From Firmicutes bacterium UBA3920 (GTDB lineage Bacteria > Bacillota > Clostridia > Caldicoprobacterales > Xylanivirgaceae), in assembly GCA_002386065.1 (NCBI GenBank), contig DGES01000081.1:2929-15462 (forward strand): 12,534 bases of DNA, read 5' to 3'. Of the stretch, positions 1-6,462 are shown piece by piece (position 1 is the stretch's first letter; each line of letters starts with the position of its first letter). The translations under genes and the position numbers were made by a program. Below the pieces are notes generated by a model. The model made no database searches. It was not told the DNA's origin and saw only the letters and a list, made by a program, of their open reading frames with translations.

Positions 1-130
1 TTTGCTATTTATTTAATGAAAAGATTACTATTTTCATTAGAAAAGGGACTTAATAATATATGAGCCCGACTATTCTTGTTTTAGCAGTATAAAATAATCT
101 CAGTCAATTGATAGAAGATTGATCACGACT

Positions 131-200
131 GTGGACCTTATTTGCCTATATTATATAACTATATAAAAATAGGTCCACTGGTCATAGGTTGATTTATGAC
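131..200. repeat. Two adjacent inverted repeats in gene-free DNA
   Basis: GTGGACCT (131-138) pairs perfectly with AGGTCCAC (171-178) across a 32-nt AT-rich loop. GTCATA (181-186) pairs with TATGAC (195-200) across an 8-nt loop. TAGGT (185-189) could instead pair with ACCTA (202-206), so the second stem has a competing fold. No T-run follows either stem, so these do not look like ordinary terminators. No coding frame of useful length crosses positions 1-272 and no RNA family is recognised. They may be remnants of a mobile element or part of an unrecognised RNA. Confidence 0.4.
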
Positions 201-246
201 TACCTAGAAGTTGTGGTATCAAATGACAAGTTTAGCTAAGGTAATA

Positions 247-280
247 GTAGATAATAAATATATAGCACATTATTATCTAT
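247..280. repeat. Hairpin overlapping the stop codon of the GIY-YIG gene
   Basis: TAGATAATA (248-256) is the exact complement of TATTATCTA (271-279), extended by one A-T pair inward and one wobble outward, with a loop of about 12 nt. The minus-strand stop codon of the GIY-YIG gene (273-275) lies inside the stem. It may help end transcription of that gene. Neither side is followed by a convincing run of T in the transcript, so the terminator role is an inference. Confidence 0.35.
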
Positions 281-524
281 GATATTTACTTCCTATAAGT
301 TTTAATTTTTCTTGTCTTGACATCTGTTTAATTTCATATTCTCTCTTTTGTGCAGATATCTTATCATTATATTCTTCCACATATACAAGTTTTACAGGCA
401 GCCTACTTTTTGTATATTTAGCCCCTTTACCTTCTGAATGAGCTTTTATTCTTCTATCAATATTGTTGGTCCAACCAGTATATAAGGTATTATCTGAACA
501 TTTTAGAATATATACATAACACAT
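273..524 (-). CDS. GIY-YIG domain protein, UPF0213/YhbQ-like
   Basis: This 83-residue protein is a single stand-alone GIY-YIG nuclease fold. The N-terminal YVYIL and the YTGWT a little further on are the family's two signature strands. The conserved arginine follows in the IDRRIKAH segment, and a glutamate sits near KREYEIK. Length and motifs fit the small UPF0213/YhbQ group, whose members are put forward as DNA structure-specific nucleases; the physiological role is poorly defined. The start is the ATG at 522-524. The minus-strand sequence AAGGTGGTGAT (about 529-539) is a near-perfect ribosome binding site 5-9 nt before it, and the in-frame GTG codons further upstream lie within that site. 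A TATAAT-like element (543-548, minus strand) is very close to the ribosome binding site, so its role as the -10 is doubtful. The gene is monocistronic and divergent from nrdD. Assignment to the domain family is firm; function is not. Confidence 0.9.
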   Translation of the reverse strand: MCYVYILKCSDNTLYTGWTNNIDRRIKAHSEGKGAKYTKSRLPVKLVYVEEYNDKISAQKREYEIKQMSRQEKLKLIGSKYHR

Positions 525-763
525 TAAAATCACCACCTTGATATTATAACATTTTTAACCTATATTCTGCAAAGAGATAAGGTTATCTTACAAAGAAGTA
601 AAAGTATCAGATAGGGGAACTTAAAAAATTACAATGTATTGCAATAATTCTTAAGAAGGTGTATCATCTGTAAATGTATCTTAAATAATTAGGAATAAGC
701 TGGTTTGGTAGAGAACTTATAAGAAAAACACATTACAATGGGTTAAATGAGTTTTATACGTAT
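525..763. other. Non-coding region between GIY-YIG gene and nrdD promoter
   Basis: I see no gene here. The only notable structure is a short palindrome, AGATAA-GG-TTATCT (575-588), about 50 bp upstream of the GIY-YIG start, which could be an operator or chance in AT-rich DNA. TTAAGA (651-656) and TCTTAA (679-684) form a weaker inverted repeat. Confidence 0.5.
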
Positions 764-792
764 TTGCACAAGATGTAGTGTTTTGTTATTAT
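764..792 (+). promoter_or_regulatory. Predicted sigma-A-type promoter of nrdDG
   Basis: TTGCAC (764-769) and TATTAT (787-792) are separated by exactly 17 bp, giving a predicted start near 799. The -10 matches consensus at five of six positions and the -35 at three. The promoter is supported mainly by its position: the -35 overlaps the first NrdR box and the predicted start lies in the second. A perfect TATAAT at 861-866 lacks a recognisable -35 and is considered less likely. The resulting leader of roughly 180 nt is long. Confidence 0.55.
766..781 (+). promoter_or_regulatory. NrdR box 1
   Basis: The 16-mer GCACAAGATGTAGTGT matches the known NrdR consensus acaCwAtATaTwGtgt at nearly all of its conserved positions; the core C, the w positions, the G and the trailing TGT are all present. 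It overlaps the predicted -35 element, where binding of the ATP/dATP-sensing repressor NrdR would block polymerase. Confidence 0.75.
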
Positions 793-797
793 ATTAC

Positions 798-813
798 TAA
801 CAATATATAGTGA
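798..813 (+). promoter_or_regulatory. NrdR box 2
   Basis: TAACAATATATAGTGA matches the NrdR consensus perfectly through the core (CAATATATAG) and at the following TG. It begins 32 bp after box 1, which is three helical turns and the usual 31-32 bp spacing of tandem NrdR boxes. It covers the predicted transcription start, so the pair is well placed to repress nrdDG. Confidence 0.8.
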
Positions 814-865
814 CGATAAAATAAATTTAATTCTAGTCGCAGCAATTTAATGTAATGTTTTATAA

Positions 866-917
866 TTTGAGTAAGGACGCCTGGTTTTGTGTGATAAATA
901 TTATGTCTTAGCTCAAA
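866..917 (+). ncRNA. Stem-loop in the nrdD 5' leader
   Basis: TTTGAGTAAGGAC (866-878) pairs with GTCTTAGCTCAAA (905-917) as 6+4+2 base pairs, with one unpaired G on each side and a loop of about 26 nt. It lies in the predicted long leader of nrdDG, about 65 nt before the start codon. I do not recognise a riboswitch class; in particular there is no clear cobalamin-riboswitch signature. It could affect mRNA stability or translation, or be chance. Confidence 0.4.
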
Positions 918-981
918 TGTTCTGATTTTCAAGGATTTATCTAATATATTTTAGCATTAAAAAAGGGGATGTTACAGTTAT

Positions 982-3315
982 ATGATTATGAAGATTAAAA
1001 AAAGGGATGGAAGGGAAGTACCATTCAATATTGAAAAGATAGCTAATGCTATATTTAAAGCGGCAGTAGCTGTAGGAGGTAGTGATTATGATACATCTAT
1101 GGATCTTGCTTTGCAGGTGGTAGAGTATGTAGAAGAAAATCTAGATACAGATATACCAACTGTAGAGCAAGTGCAAGATGTGGTAGAGAAGATATTGATA
1201 GAGAATGGCCATGCTAATACTGCAAAAGCTTACATATTATATAGGGCAGAGAGGACAAGGGTGCGGGAGATGAATACCCGCCTGATGAAGGTATATGAAG
1301 ATCTTACATTCAAAGAGGCACAAGATAATGATTTGAAGCGAGAAAATGCCAATATTAATGGGGATACCGCCATGGGAGTTATGCTCAAGTATGGTTCAGA
1401 AGGTGCAAAGCAGTTTTATGATATGTTTGTATTGAATCCTGAACATTCACAGGCTCACAAGGAAGGAGATATACATATCCATGATTTAGATTTTTTAACC
1501 TTGACCACCACTTGCTGCCAGATTGATATAGAAAAGTTGTTTGAGGGAGGTTTTTGTACTGGACATGGTCATTTGAGGGAGCCAAATGATATACAAAGTT
1601 ATGCTGCTTTGGCGTGCATTGCTATACAATCGAATCAAAATGATCAGCATGGAGGTCAAAGTATTCCTAATTTTGATTATGGTATGGCAAAGGGAGTAGG
1701 TAAGACATATGCTCGTCTATACAAGGAAAATCTTATAAAGGCATTAGAATTATTGACAGGGGATGAAGATGCCAAAAAAAAGGTGGAAGATGTATTAGAA
1801 TTAATTAGAGAAAGGTACGGTATAGTGCCGCGATTAGCCGATGAAGATAAATATACAATGTACGAAGCTGCCATTTTAAAGACGTATTATTCTGACAAAG
1901 ATATTATAAATAGGGCTCAGGTGTTTGCTAGGAAGAAAGCAGATAAGGAAATAGAGCGGAGAACTTATCAGGCTATGGAGGCGCTTATACATAACTTGAA
2001 TACGATGCATAGTAGAGCCGGGGCACAGATTCCATTTAGTTCGATAAACTATGGAACTGATATATCACCTGAAGGTAGATTGGTTATAAAGAATGTTTTA
2101 TTAGCAACAGAGGCAGGATTAGGAAATGGTGAAACACCTATATTCCCTATACAGATATTCAAAATAAAGGAAGGCGTGAACTATAATCCAGAGGATCCCA
2201 ATTATGATCTATTTAAACTTGCCTGTAAAGTCAGTGCAAAGAGGTTATTTCCTAATTTTTCTTTTATAGATGCACCTTATAATCTTAAATATTATAAGCA
2301 AGGACATCCAGAAACTGAGATTGCCTATATGGGCTGTAGAACTAGGGTAATAGGTAATGTATATGATCCGTCTAAGGAAATAGTAAATGGGAGAGGAAAT
2401 TTGAGTTTTACTACTGTCAATCTTCCAAGACTTGGGATAACTAGTAATGGTGATATAGATGCATTCTTTAAAAATCTTGATGAAGTTATTGATTTAGTAA
2501 TAGAGCAATTGATTGAGCGATTTGAGATACAGGCTAGGAAAAAGGTAAAAAACTATCCTTTTTTGATGGGACAAGGAGTATGGCTCGATTCAGATAAACT
2601 TAGCATGGAAGATGAGGTAAGAGAAGTATTAAAGCATGGGACTATGTCTATGGGTTTTATAGGTCTAGCTGAATGTCTAAAGGCACTTACTGGATATCAT
2701 CATGGCGAATCTGAAGACTCTCAAAAACTAGGACTTAAAATAATAAGCCATATGCGCAAGAGAATGGATGATGCAAGTAAAAAATATAAAATGAACTTTA
2801 CTCTATTAGCCACTCCAGCAGAAGGTACAGCAGGACGTTTTGTCAAAATAGATAGGGATAGATATGGGAAAATTGAAGGAGTAACAGATAGAGAATACTA
2901 TACGAATAGTTTCCATATACCTGTATATTATCCTATAAGTGCATTTGACAAGATAAGTCTAGAGGCTCCATATCATGAATTTACCAATGCTGGACATATA
3001 ACTTATGTAGAGTTAGACGGTGATCCTACTCAAAATCTCCAGGCATTCGAGAAGATCATTAGAACTATGAAGGAGACAGGTGTAGGATATGGCTCTATAA
3101 ATCATCCAGTAGATAGGGATCCTGTATGTGGTTATACTGGAATCATAGGTGATACTTGTCCTTCTTGTGGAAGAGAAGAAGGGGATATAAAATTTGAGCG
3201 TATAAGGCGCATAACAGGTTATTTAGTTGGAACACTAGATAGGTTTAATGATGCCAAGAGAGCAGAGGAGAGAGATAGGGTTAAGCACTTTTCCTGCGGA
3301 TGCGATAGGATGTGA
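982..3315 (+). CDS. nrdD: Anaerobic (class III) ribonucleoside-triphosphate reductase
   Basis: Reduces ribonucleoside triphosphates to deoxyribonucleotides without oxygen, using a glycyl radical made by NrdG. Residues 1 to about 95 form an ATP-cone, the allosteric activity domain. The glycyl-radical-enzyme barrel follows: Cys178/Cys179 lie in the TTTCCQID motif, the presumed thiyl-radical Cys452 in MGCRTRV, and the GNLSFTTVNLPR segment is typical of the family. Near the C-terminus a zinc-site segment shows Cys716, Cys726 and Cys729. Asp713 stands where many relatives have the first cysteine of a CxxC pair. The radical glycine is Gly746 in RITGY. Two more cysteines lie in the last residues (SCGC). 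The length of 777 fits the ATP-cone-bearing class. The start is ATG 982, preceded by AAGGGGATG at 963-971; a second ATG lies at 988. The gene is co-directional with nrdG and is probably repressed by NrdR through the two boxes upstream. The identification is secure. Confidence 0.98.
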   Translation: MIMKIKKRDGREVPFNIEKIANAIFKAAVAVGGSDYDTSMDLALQVVEYVEENLDTDIPTVEQVQDVVEKILIENGHANTAKAYILYRAERTRVREMNTRLMKVYEDLTFKEAQDNDLKRENANINGDTAMGVMLKYGSEGAKQFYDMFVLNPEHSQAHKEGDIHIHDLDFLTLTTTCCQIDIEKLFEGGFCTGHGHLREPNDIQSYAALACIAIQSNQNDQHGGQSIPNFDYGMAKGVGKTYARLYKENLIKALELLTGDEDAKKKVEDVLELIRERYGIVPRLADEDKYTMYEAAILKTYYSDKDIINRAQVFARKKADKEIERRTYQAMEALIHNLNTMHSRAGAQIPFSSINYGTDISPEGRLVIKNVLLATEAGLGNGETPIFPIQIFKIKEGVNYNPEDPNYDLFKLACKVSAKRLFPNFSFIDAPYNLKYYKQGHPETEIAYMGCRTRVIGNVYDPSKEIVNGRGNLSFTTVNLPRLGITSNGDIDAFFKNLDEVIDLVIEQLIERFEIQARKKVKNYPFLMGQGVWLDSDKLSMEDEVREVLKHGTMSMGFIGLAECLKALTGYHHGESEDSQKLGLKIISHMRKRMDDASKKYKMNFTLLATPAEGTAGRFVKIDRDRYGKIEGVTDREYYTNSFHIPVYYPISAFDKISLEAPYHEFTNAGHITYVELDGDPTQNLQAFEKIIRTMKETGVGYGSINHPVDRDPVCGYTGIIGDTCPSCGREEGDIKFERIRRITGYLVGTLDRFNDAKRAEERDRVKHFSCGCDRM

Positions 3316-3322
3316 TTATATT

Positions 3323-3832
3323 ATGGGTTCCATGCTTAGAATAGCAGGTATAGAAAGAGAATCAATTGTAGATGGTCCAGGGATTAGATTTGTAGTATTT
3401 GCACAAGGCTGTAAGCATAGATGTAGGGGATGTCATAATCCTCAAACACACTCTTTTGATGGAGGAACGCTTGTCGATATAGATGAGATAATGTCTATGA
3501 TATGTAAAAATCCTCTTCTAGATGGTCTTACATTTAGTGGGGGTGAACCTTTTGAGCAGGCTAAAACCTTTGCAGAGTTAGCTAAAATGGCTAAATCCAA
3601 CAATTTAAATATTATTACGTATACAGGATATAGATATGAGGAAATTATGGAGGGATTACCATCAAAAATAGGATGGGAGGATCTTTTACGACAGACTGAT
3701 ATTTTAATAGATGGAAAGTTTGATATAAAACAAAAGAGTATGCTTTTAAAATTTAGAGGTTCAAAAAACCAGCGGGCTATAGATGTAGAGCAGTCACTGA
3801 AACAGGAAAAAATAGTTCTGGCAGAACTTTAG
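3323..3832 (+). CDS. nrdG: Anaerobic ribonucleotide reductase activating protein (radical SAM)
   Basis: Activase that uses a 4Fe-4S cluster and S-adenosylmethionine to put the glycyl radical on NrdD. Cys30, Cys34 and Cys37 form the CxxxCxxC cluster motif in GCKHRCRGCHN, and SGGEP at about 72-76 is the usual SAM-binding element. A length of 169 is normal for the family. I place the start at ATG 3323 because AGGATGTGAT (3307-3316), one mismatch from an ideal ribosome binding site, lies at the right distance; it overlaps the nrdD stop codon. A start at ATG 3332 is possible. The open frame extends back to 3248 inside nrdD, but those extra 25 residues are not like NrdG. The 7-bp gap to nrdD implies translational coupling and an operon. 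No clear intrinsic terminator follows before the tyrS promoter. Confidence 0.95.
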   Translation: MGSMLRIAGIERESIVDGPGIRFVVFAQGCKHRCRGCHNPQTHSFDGGTLVDIDEIMSMICKNPLLDGLTFSGGEPFEQAKTFAELAKMAKSNNLNIITYTGYRYEEIMEGLPSKIGWEDLLRQTDILIDGKFDIKQKSMLLKFRGSKNQRAIDVEQSLKQEKIVLAEL

Positions 3833-3911
3833 GTTTTTGTTACTGTTCAGAGGTCTGTGTCACATATATTTGACTTTTCTACAAATTACAAAAGGCAAAA
3901 GTTTTTTGCTA

Positions 3912-3941
3912 TTGACTTTATAATGTAAATATGGTTATAAT
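3912..3941 (+). promoter_or_regulatory. Promoter of the tyrS T-box transcript
   Basis: TTGACT (3912-3917) and a perfect TATAAT (3936-3941) with an 18-bp spacer form the best-looking vegetative promoter in the window. The predicted start is near 3948, just before the T-box leader. Confidence 0.8.
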
Positions 3942-3954
3942 GAATCGAGTTCAA

Positions 3955-4250
3955 AATTAATAAAAAGCAATGACGAGAAAGAGTAGGAATATCTAGAGTC
4001 CTTACAGAGAGTTCCCGGGAAGGTGAGAGGGGCAAGGATAAATGTTCTGAATACATCTCTGAGCTGAACACTGAAAGGCAATATGTGCTAAGTAGGTTGT
4101 TTTCCGGATACCTGTACCCGTTATAGTACTAGAGTATAGATAGGTTCTGTACTTGATAAGGTTAGCGTTGTGAAACGTTAATAAACTGGGGTGGTACCAC
4201 GAGATATCAAGCTCTCGTCCTCTGAAAAGCAGAGGATGAGAGCTTTTTTA
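3955..4250 (+). ncRNA. Tyrosine T-box riboswitch (tyrS leader)
   Basis: This leader senses uncharged tRNA-Tyr and allows transcription into tyrS only when tyrosine charging is low. Visible parts, in order: the Stem I element GAGAAAGAGTA; the AGAGAG bulge (4006-4011); the distal loop GGTGAGAGG (4022-4030); the specifier region GAATACATCTC, with the Tyr codon TAC at 4052-4054; further stems around 4127-4180; the T-box sequence GGGGTGGTACCACG (4188-4201); and a terminator. The bulge UGGU (4192-4195) would pair with ACCA at the tRNA 3' end, matching the A discriminator of tRNA-Tyr. The usual T-box ends ACCGCG, and here it reads ACCACG. The specifier, the bulge and the downstream gene all agree on tyrosine. 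Confidence 0.93.
4210..4249 (+). terminator. T-box intrinsic terminator
   Basis: AGCTCTCGTCCTCTG (4210-4224) pairs with CAGAGGATGAGAGCT (4230-4244) over 15 bp with one G-U wobble and a 5-nt loop, running into six T (4244-4249). This is the regulated terminator of the tyrosine T-box. It is mutually exclusive with the antiterminator formed by the T-box sequence just upstream. Confidence 0.92.
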
Positions 4251-4278
4251 GAATTTTGATAGAAGGAGAGATAGTGAT

Positions 4279-5499
4279 ATGTTGTCTGTTGATGAGCAAA
4301 TGAAGATAATAGCCAAAGGTGCAGAGGAGATAATTGAAGAAGATGAACTTAGAAAAAAGCTTCAGAAATCCAAGAAGGAAGGGCGGCCACTTACAGTAAA
4401 ATTAGGACTAGATCCGTCGGCTCCAGATATTCATCTAGGTCATGCCGTTGTACTCAGGAAAATACGTCAGATGCAAGATCTAGGTCATAGAGCGGTTATA
4501 GTCATAGGCGATTTTACTGGTATGATAGGGGATCCGACAGGTCGTTCAAAAGCAAGGAAACCATTATCTAAAGAGCAAGTTTTGCAAAATGCTAAGACAT
4601 ATGAAGAACAGATATTTAAGATATTAGATAGGGATAAAACAGAGGTAAGGTTCAATAGTGAATGGTTAAGCAAATTAAGTTTTGCTGATGTGATAGAACT
4701 GGCGTCTAAGTGTACAGTAGCTAGAATGCTTGAACGTGAAGACTTTCAAAAGAGATTCGAAGCACATCAGAGTATAAGCCTACATGAATTTTTTTATCCA
4801 CTTATGCAGGGTTATGATTCCATAGTATTAAAATCTGATATAGAGCTTGGAGGTACGGAACAACGTTTTAATATTCTAATGGGCAGGAGCTTACAAAAAG
4901 ATTATGGACAGGAAAGTCAAGTTGCCATATTTATGCCTTTATTAGAAGGTACAGATGGAATTGAAAAGATGAGTAAAAGTCTTGGCAACTATATAGGGAT
5001 TTATGAACCTGCAGAAGACATGTATGGCAAGGTTATGTCTATTCCTGATGATTTGATAATTAAATATTTTGAACTTGCAACTGATATTCATCCCGATGAG
5101 CTTGAACGGAAAAGAGAATTGCTAGAGAACGATGAGGTAAACCCAAGGGATTTGAAGATGGAGTTGGCAAGGGAAATAACCAAATTGTATCATGGCGAGG
5201 ATGAGGCGATTAAGGCGGAAGAATATTTTAGGTCAGTAGTTCAGAGAAAGGAAATCCCCGACGAAATCCCTGACTTTGTAGTGCCAGCGGATATGATTGA
5301 AAATGGTATGGTGAATCTTCCTCCTATTATGGTAGCAGCAGGTCTTACGAGTAGTAATAGCGAAGGTCGCCGGCTCATTGAACAAGGAGGCGTAAAGATA
5401 AACTCTATTCCTGTCAAAGAACATAGGAATATTCCCATAAAGAACAATGACATATTGCAAGTAGGTAAGCGAAGATTTGTAAGACTTATCATAGATTGA
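4279..5499 (+). CDS. tyrS: Tyrosyl-tRNA synthetase
   Basis: Class I aminoacyl-tRNA synthetase that charges tRNA-Tyr with tyrosine in the cytoplasm. The catalytic Rossmann fold shows the HIGH-type signature HLGH at residues 52-55, in the context GLDPSAPDIHLGH. The KMSKS loop is at 230-234 in IEKMSKSLGNYIG. The C-terminal segment from about 344 to 406 is an S4-like RNA-binding domain with the typical SEGRRLIEQGGVKIN stretch. The HLGH form and overall sequence resemble the TyrZ-type bacterial subgroup more than the E. coli TyrS subgroup. The length of 406 is normal. The start ATG is preceded by AGAAGGAGAGA (4261-4271), a strong ribosome binding site. Expression is controlled by the tyrosine T-box upstream. 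The gene is monocistronic and convergent with the deacetylase gene downstream. Confidence 0.97.
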   Translation: MLSVDEQMKIIAKGAEEIIEEDELRKKLQKSKKEGRPLTVKLGLDPSAPDIHLGHAVVLRKIRQMQDLGHRAVIVIGDFTGMIGDPTGRSKARKPLSKEQVLQNAKTYEEQIFKILDRDKTEVRFNSEWLSKLSFADVIELASKCTVARMLEREDFQKRFEAHQSISLHEFFYPLMQGYDSIVLKSDIELGGTEQRFNILMGRSLQKDYGQESQVAIFMPLLEGTDGIEKMSKSLGNYIGIYEPAEDMYGKVMSIPDDLIIKYFELATDIHPDELERKRELLENDEVNPRDLKMELAREITKLYHGEDEAIKAEEYFRSVVQRKEIPDEIPDFVVPADMIENGMVNLPPIMVAAGLTSSNSEGRRLIEQGGVKINSIPVKEHRNIPIKNNDILQVGKRRFVRLIID

Positions 5500-5510
5500 T
5501 ATAGATTGAT
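5491..5510. repeat. 10-bp tandem duplication across the tyrS stop codon
   Basis: ATAGATTGAT occurs twice in direct succession. The first copy contains the TGA stop of tyrS (5497-5499). The second copy has no effect on the protein and is probably a small slippage duplication. Confidence 0.6.
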
Positions 5511-5519
5511 ATAGCATAT

Positions 5520-5568
5520 ACTTATGGAGGTAAGCTATGTTGTAGGATTGAAGCTTACTTCCATAAGT
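5520..5568. terminator. Long hairpin between convergent tyrS and deacetylase genes
   Basis: ACTTATGGAGGTAAGCT (5520-5536) pairs with AGCTTACTTCCATAAGT (5552-5568) over 17 bp with a single G-U wobble and a 15-nt loop. Its place between convergent genes suggests a two-way terminator. However, the T-run on the plus side is weak (GTATATTTAGG) and there is none on the minus side, so its role in termination is an inference. Confidence 0.5.
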
Positions 5569-5582
5569 GTATATTTAGGTTA

Positions 5583-6350
5583 TCAAATTTTTTTTAATCT
5601 AAATGTCTCACCATAATGTAGAAGCGTATGTCTTGCAGAATATTTAGCAAATCGTCTTATACCGCGTTCGCATAGGTCTTCACCGAAACGAAGTTGGCTC
5701 TGGTGGCATTTAACAGCAGCGATTTTTTCTTCTAAAGTAGTTACTATATCTACAATAGAATTTGGCTTACAAGAGGCATAGAAAGCTATTTGACATTTTG
5801 TATTTTTTAACACAGATGATGCTTTGTGAACCATCTGCCCAATACTAACATGATCAGGATGTTTAAGTGCTTTAAAAGGATATAGGAAATCAAATGCAAA
5901 TATAATATCTGGTTTTATATCGAGGAGAATATTTTTTAGTATAGGTTCTATGTCCTTTATTTTTGTTAGATGCAAGTCGGGAAGATGGAGAAATCTTACA
6001 TCTTTAACCTCTAGTCTATTTGCGGCCTTTGTCTGTTCAGATTGTCGAATTTGAGTTAGATTTGTTAAATCTACACCTTTTTTACTGTTTGTCACATTTA
6101 TTATAGTTATATCACAATTACGTTTAGCTAAATGTTTTAGTGTGCCTCCTATAAATAGTGCTAAATCTTCTGGATGAGCAGTTATTGCCAAAATTTTTGA
6201 ATTTGGTTGAAGGATTATATTACCATTATATATAGCGGTTTTTTCATCGGTTGTAAGCTGCATTTTCAACAGATCTTTCATATATAGGGAAAGACTTAAG
6301 GCGGCAATACTTCCCACTATAGGTATATAGGCACGATGTTTTTTACTCAT
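5583..6350 (-). CDS. PIG-L/LmbE family deacetylase-like protein, membrane-anchored
   Basis: Members of this family are zinc-dependent N-deacetylases acting on GlcNAc-type substrates, as in MshB and BshB. The protein has 255 residues. Residues about 7-24 form one hydrophobic segment (YIPIVGSIAALSLSLYM), a likely signal anchor, with the catalytic domain starting near 50. The first zinc motif is AHPEDLALFIGGT (His59, Glu61, Asp62) and the second is KHPDHVSIG (His164, His167). The family's R...E...A...L pattern appears at Arg102-Glu105-Ala109-Leu113. The usual first motif is AHPDD, so Glu61 replaces the aspartate taken to be the general base, a conservative change of unknown effect. The substrate cannot be named. 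The start has AAAGGAG 8 nt upstream. The gene lies 112 bp downstream of the FliK-like gene with no visible terminator between, so they may be cotranscribed. Confidence 0.85.
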   Translation of the reverse strand: MSKKHRAYIPIVGSIAALSLSLYMKDLLKMQLTTDEKTAIYNGNIILQPNSKILAITAHPEDLALFIGGTLKHLAKRNCDITIINVTNSKKGVDLTNLTQIRQSEQTKAANRLEVKDVRFLHLPDLHLTKIKDIEPILKNILLDIKPDIIFAFDFLYPFKALKHPDHVSIGQMVHKASSVLKNTKCQIAFYASCKPNSIVDIVTTLEEKIAAVKCHQSQLRFGEDLCERGIRRFAKYSARHTLLHYGETFRLKKI

Positions 6351-6462
6351 CTCATTTTCTCCTTTATATTGTACATTGATTGATTGTATATATTATGTGT
6401 AGGTTTATTAGTTTTTATCCTATATACTTGCCAAGGTGACGAAAAATTTAGTGCTTAATTTA

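Noticed and set aside
728..743. Possible third NrdR box
   Set aside because: It keeps ACAC and the late G but misses several core positions, and it lies 38 bp from box 1, out of the expected spacing.
861..866. Perfect TATAAT as an alternative nrdD -10
   Set aside because: No -35-like hexamer lies 15-19 bp upstream and it is far from the NrdR boxes; kept only as a remote alternative.
799..981. Cobalamin riboswitch upstream of nrdD
   Set aside because: The leader is short for this class and I do not see its conserved sequence elements.
1385..1874. Minus-strand open frames inside nrdD (1385-1585 and 1677-1874)
   Set aside because: They are antisense to the well-supported nrdD frame, lack good ribosome binding sites and show no recognisable protein pattern.
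3248..3322. Upstream extension of nrdG inside nrdD
   Set aside because: The extra 25 residues are unlike NrdG and have no ribosome binding site; ATG 3323 has a good one.
3886..4071. Minus-strand open frame across the tyrS leader
   Set aside because: It is antisense to the promoter and Stem I of the T-box, which fully explain this sequence.
5233..5517. Minus-strand open frames opposite the end of tyrS
   Set aside because: Both are shadows of the S4-domain coding region and have no independent support.
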